Source of the DNA: Paracoccaceae bacterium
GTDB lineage: Bacteria; Pseudomonadota; Alphaproteobacteria; Rhodobacterales; Rhodobacteraceae
DNA: 7,370 nt
Reading direction: 5' to 3'
Assembly (NCBI GenBank): GCA_026982275.1
Contig: JALSHK010000506.1
Span: forward strand, 1 to 7,370
The notes below the pieces were generated by a model. That model was not told the origin of the DNA. It ran no database searches and saw only the letters and a list, made by a program, of their open reading frames with translations. Position numbers and translations under genes: made by a program. This document shows, piece by piece, positions 5,751 to 7,370 of the stretch. How positions within the stretch are numbered: the first letter of the stretch is position 1; every line of letters begins with the position of its first letter.

Positions 5751-7370
5751 CAGAACGAAGTTTTGACCGAAACATTGAAGTTTTGTGTCGAATCACCAGC
5801 AACCGTGAGAAAGGGATTGGACCAGTTAAACACCAAAGGTCCGATCGGGGTGTCCCAATAGATCGCGAATCCTGCAGAGGCCCGAAGCTGTGCGCTGGCA
5901 TCGATCGGCAGCCCGTTTGACCCTATCGGAGCGCCATCCATCCCCCATACCGAGCCGGCATCCACAAACAACCCGCCCCGAATACCCAGCTCGGAAGGCA
6001 AGCCGATCGGGAAGGTTGTATCCAGCCTTGCAACCGCATAATAATTTCCGCCCAGCGCGTCATTGGTTACCGGCACCTGATTATCCCGTGGCCCGATCCC
6101 TCCTACGTTAAACCCGCGAAACGTGCTTCCACCGAGGAAAAACCGGTCGGTAATACGCGAGGACGTGCCGCCCATGGAATAGAGGGCACCACCTTCTATA
6201 TCGAGCGAGAAAACCAGTGCCTCGTCAAAAAGGTTGAAATAACCCTTTGCCCGTGCCGTGGCTTTAGCATAGTTTGCCGTTCCACCAAGACCGGCATATT
6301 CGGCACCAAAGCGCAATATATATCCCGAGGTGGGATCGGTTTGCGAGTTCCGCTTGTCCAGGCTTAGCTCCGCCCGCAAGGCCGAGCGCACTTGCGTGCC
6401 CACATCTCCGGCGATTACCGGTGATACATTTACCCCGGGATCTCGGATTTCTTCGGAAATGATGTCATAAATCAACGAAACATTTGCGCTGTCGCTCACC
6501 GGAAAGGAAAGCGAGGGGCTGAAGCCGAATACCGTGGTTTGGAAAGAGGACTCGGAGCGGTCATTCTGGCGGTAGAAAACATCAAAACCGGCAGCGAGAT
6601 CCCGATCCCAGAGATAGGGCTCTGTAAAACCGAAACTGGCGATTTTGGATGTTTGGCCATAGCTCAACTCAAGCGCGAAGCGCTGCCCCCGCCCGAGGAA
6701 GTTGCTCTCGGTTACGCTGAATTGGCCGGAGAAGCCGGCATCGGTAGAGTAGCCGGCACCAAAATTGAAGGAGCCGGTGGATTGGTCAACAACGTCCACT
6801 TCAAGGATCACGTTTTCATCGGTCGATCCGGGCCGTGCATTGACCGAAAGCTGCGAAAAAAACCGCAAGCCCCGCAACGCATTTTCAGCCTGTTGCAATT
6901 TGCGCGGATTAAAGGCATCGCCCTCGGCCATATCGAATTCGCGCCGTATCACCCGGTCCAGCGTTTGGGAATTGCCGCGAATATCGATCCGCTCGACATA
7001 AACCCGATTGCCGTTTACCAGATCAAAGTTGATATCGATTGTACCATCGGCCTCGTTTTTGGTGACACGCGGAATAGCGCGCAAAAACGGCAGCCCGCGC
7101 CGCGTGGCCTCGGCCTCGATAGCCTCCACCACGGCTTCAACTTTTGAAGCCTTGTAGCTCCGGCCGGGGCGCAGGCGAAGATACCGTTCGAAATCGGCAG
7201 CATTCACGCCTGCCAGGCTGGTCGATACCGAAGCCTGACCAAAATCGAACGATGCCCCTTCCCGCACGCTATAGGTTAAAAAGAACCCGCTACGGTCCAG
7301 TGCAAATTCCGAAAGGCTTGCGGTGACCTCGACATCGGGAAAACCGCGTTCGCGATAGAATTCCAGCAGC
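5750..7370 (-). CDS. bamA: Outer membrane protein assembly factor BamA, 5' end missing
   Basis: BamA is the Omp85-family core of the BAM complex, which folds and inserts beta-barrel proteins into the outer membrane. The frame is open from the right edge (first full codon at 7369) to TGA at 5752-5750, giving 539 residues. Roughly 230-250 N-terminal residues, with the signal peptide and first POTRA domains, should lie outside. The GTG at 7267 is an internal Val codon, not a start. Counting from the edge, residues 1-36 end a POTRA domain, POTRA4 covers about 40-118, and POTRA5 about 121-196 (VYVERIDIRGN at 123-133). The barrel starts near TGSFNFGAGYS (198). The L6 motif is FFLGGSTFRGF, with FRGF at 417-420 instead of the usual VRGF. 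The loop after it is short compared with E. coli. The C-terminus NVSVKTSF ends in Phe, as needed for a beta-signal. Confidence 0.97.
   Translation of the reverse strand, partial: LLEFYRERGFPDVEVTASLSEFALDRSGFFLTYSVREGASFDFGQASVSTSLAGVNAADFERYLRLRPGRSYKASKVEAVVEAIEAEATRRGLPFLRAIPRVTKNEADGTIDINFDLVNGNRVYVERIDIRGNSQTLDRVIRREFDMAEGDAFNPRKLQQAENALRGLRFFSQLSVNARPGSTDENVILEVDVVDQSTGSFNFGAGYSTDAGFSGQFSVTESNFLGRGQRFALELSYGQTSKIASFGFTEPYLWDRDLAAGFDVFYRQNDRSESSFQTTVFGFSPSLSFPVSDSANVSLIYDIISEEIRDPGVNVSPVIAGDVGTQVRSALRAELSLDKRNSQTDPTSGYILRFGAEYAGLGGTANYAKATARAKGYFNLFDEALVFSLDIEGGALYSMGGTSSRITDRFFLGGSTFRGFNVGGIGPRDNQVPVTNDALGGNYYAVARLDTTFPIGLPSELGIRGGLFVDAGSVWGMDGAPIGSNGLPIDASAQLRASAGFAIYWDTPIGPLVFNWSNPFLTVAGDSTQNFNVSVKTSF

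Noticed and set aside
6856..6862. Seven-A run in bamA as a frameshift site
   Set aside because: It encodes an ordinary Phe-Phe pair in a conserved POTRA segment, and the frame is intact on both sides.
6539..7147. 202-codon open frame on the + strand opposite bamA
   Set aside because: It mirrors bamA codons, shows no family resemblance and has no convincing start context.
7265..7267. GTG as a start codon for bamA
   Set aside because: The frame stays open to the window edge and the 34 residues before it (LLEFYRERGFPDVEV and onward) are typical POTRA sequence.

Overview
The window is a piece of an alphaproteobacterial chromosome, most likely Rhodobacterales (roseobacter-like). The evidence is the gene content and order, the use of LpxI rather than LpxH for lipid A synthesis, an OmpH/Skp gene with no lpxD between it and fabZ, and protein sequences that look like that group. 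Base composition is moderately GC-rich. The window is almost entirely coding, and I see no mobile elements, tRNA or rRNA genes, CRISPR arrays or phage genes.

The left part (1-1995) is on the + strand. It holds the last 55 codons of gltX (glutamyl-tRNA synthetase), a 76-base gap, gltA (type II citrate synthase, 427 aa from the ATG at 245), and a small YbaK-family aminoacyl-tRNA deacylase-like gene. That last gene starts with TTG inside the last bases of gltA, in a 4-base overlap. A hairpin followed by five T lies inside the end of gltX and could reduce read-through into gltA.

The right part (1985-7370) is one tightly packed operon on the - strand, read from right to left: bamA (5' end outside the window), skp/ompH, fabZ, lpxA, lpxI, lpxB. 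Neighbouring genes overlap by 1, 8, 4 and 13 bases, except for a 2-base gap between lpxA and lpxI. The products serve outer-membrane building. BamA inserts beta-barrel proteins and Skp/OmpH chaperones them in the periplasm. FabZ dehydrates 3-hydroxyacyl-ACP in fatty acid synthesis and so competes with LpxA for the same acyl-ACP pool. LpxA, LpxI and LpxB carry out steps 1, 4 and 5 of lipid A synthesis. The operon promoter lies outside the window.

The two parts converge tail to tail, with the deacylase and lpxB overlapping by 11 bases at their 3' ends. No obvious intergenic terminator separates them.

Overall this is a conserved housekeeping region, and I do not find an undescribed system in it. 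The points worth a second look are small: two terminator-like hairpins placed inside coding sequence, the residue at the acyl-chain 'ruler' position of LpxA, the missing lpxD, an 8-base G tract in lpxA, and the tail-to-tail overlap.
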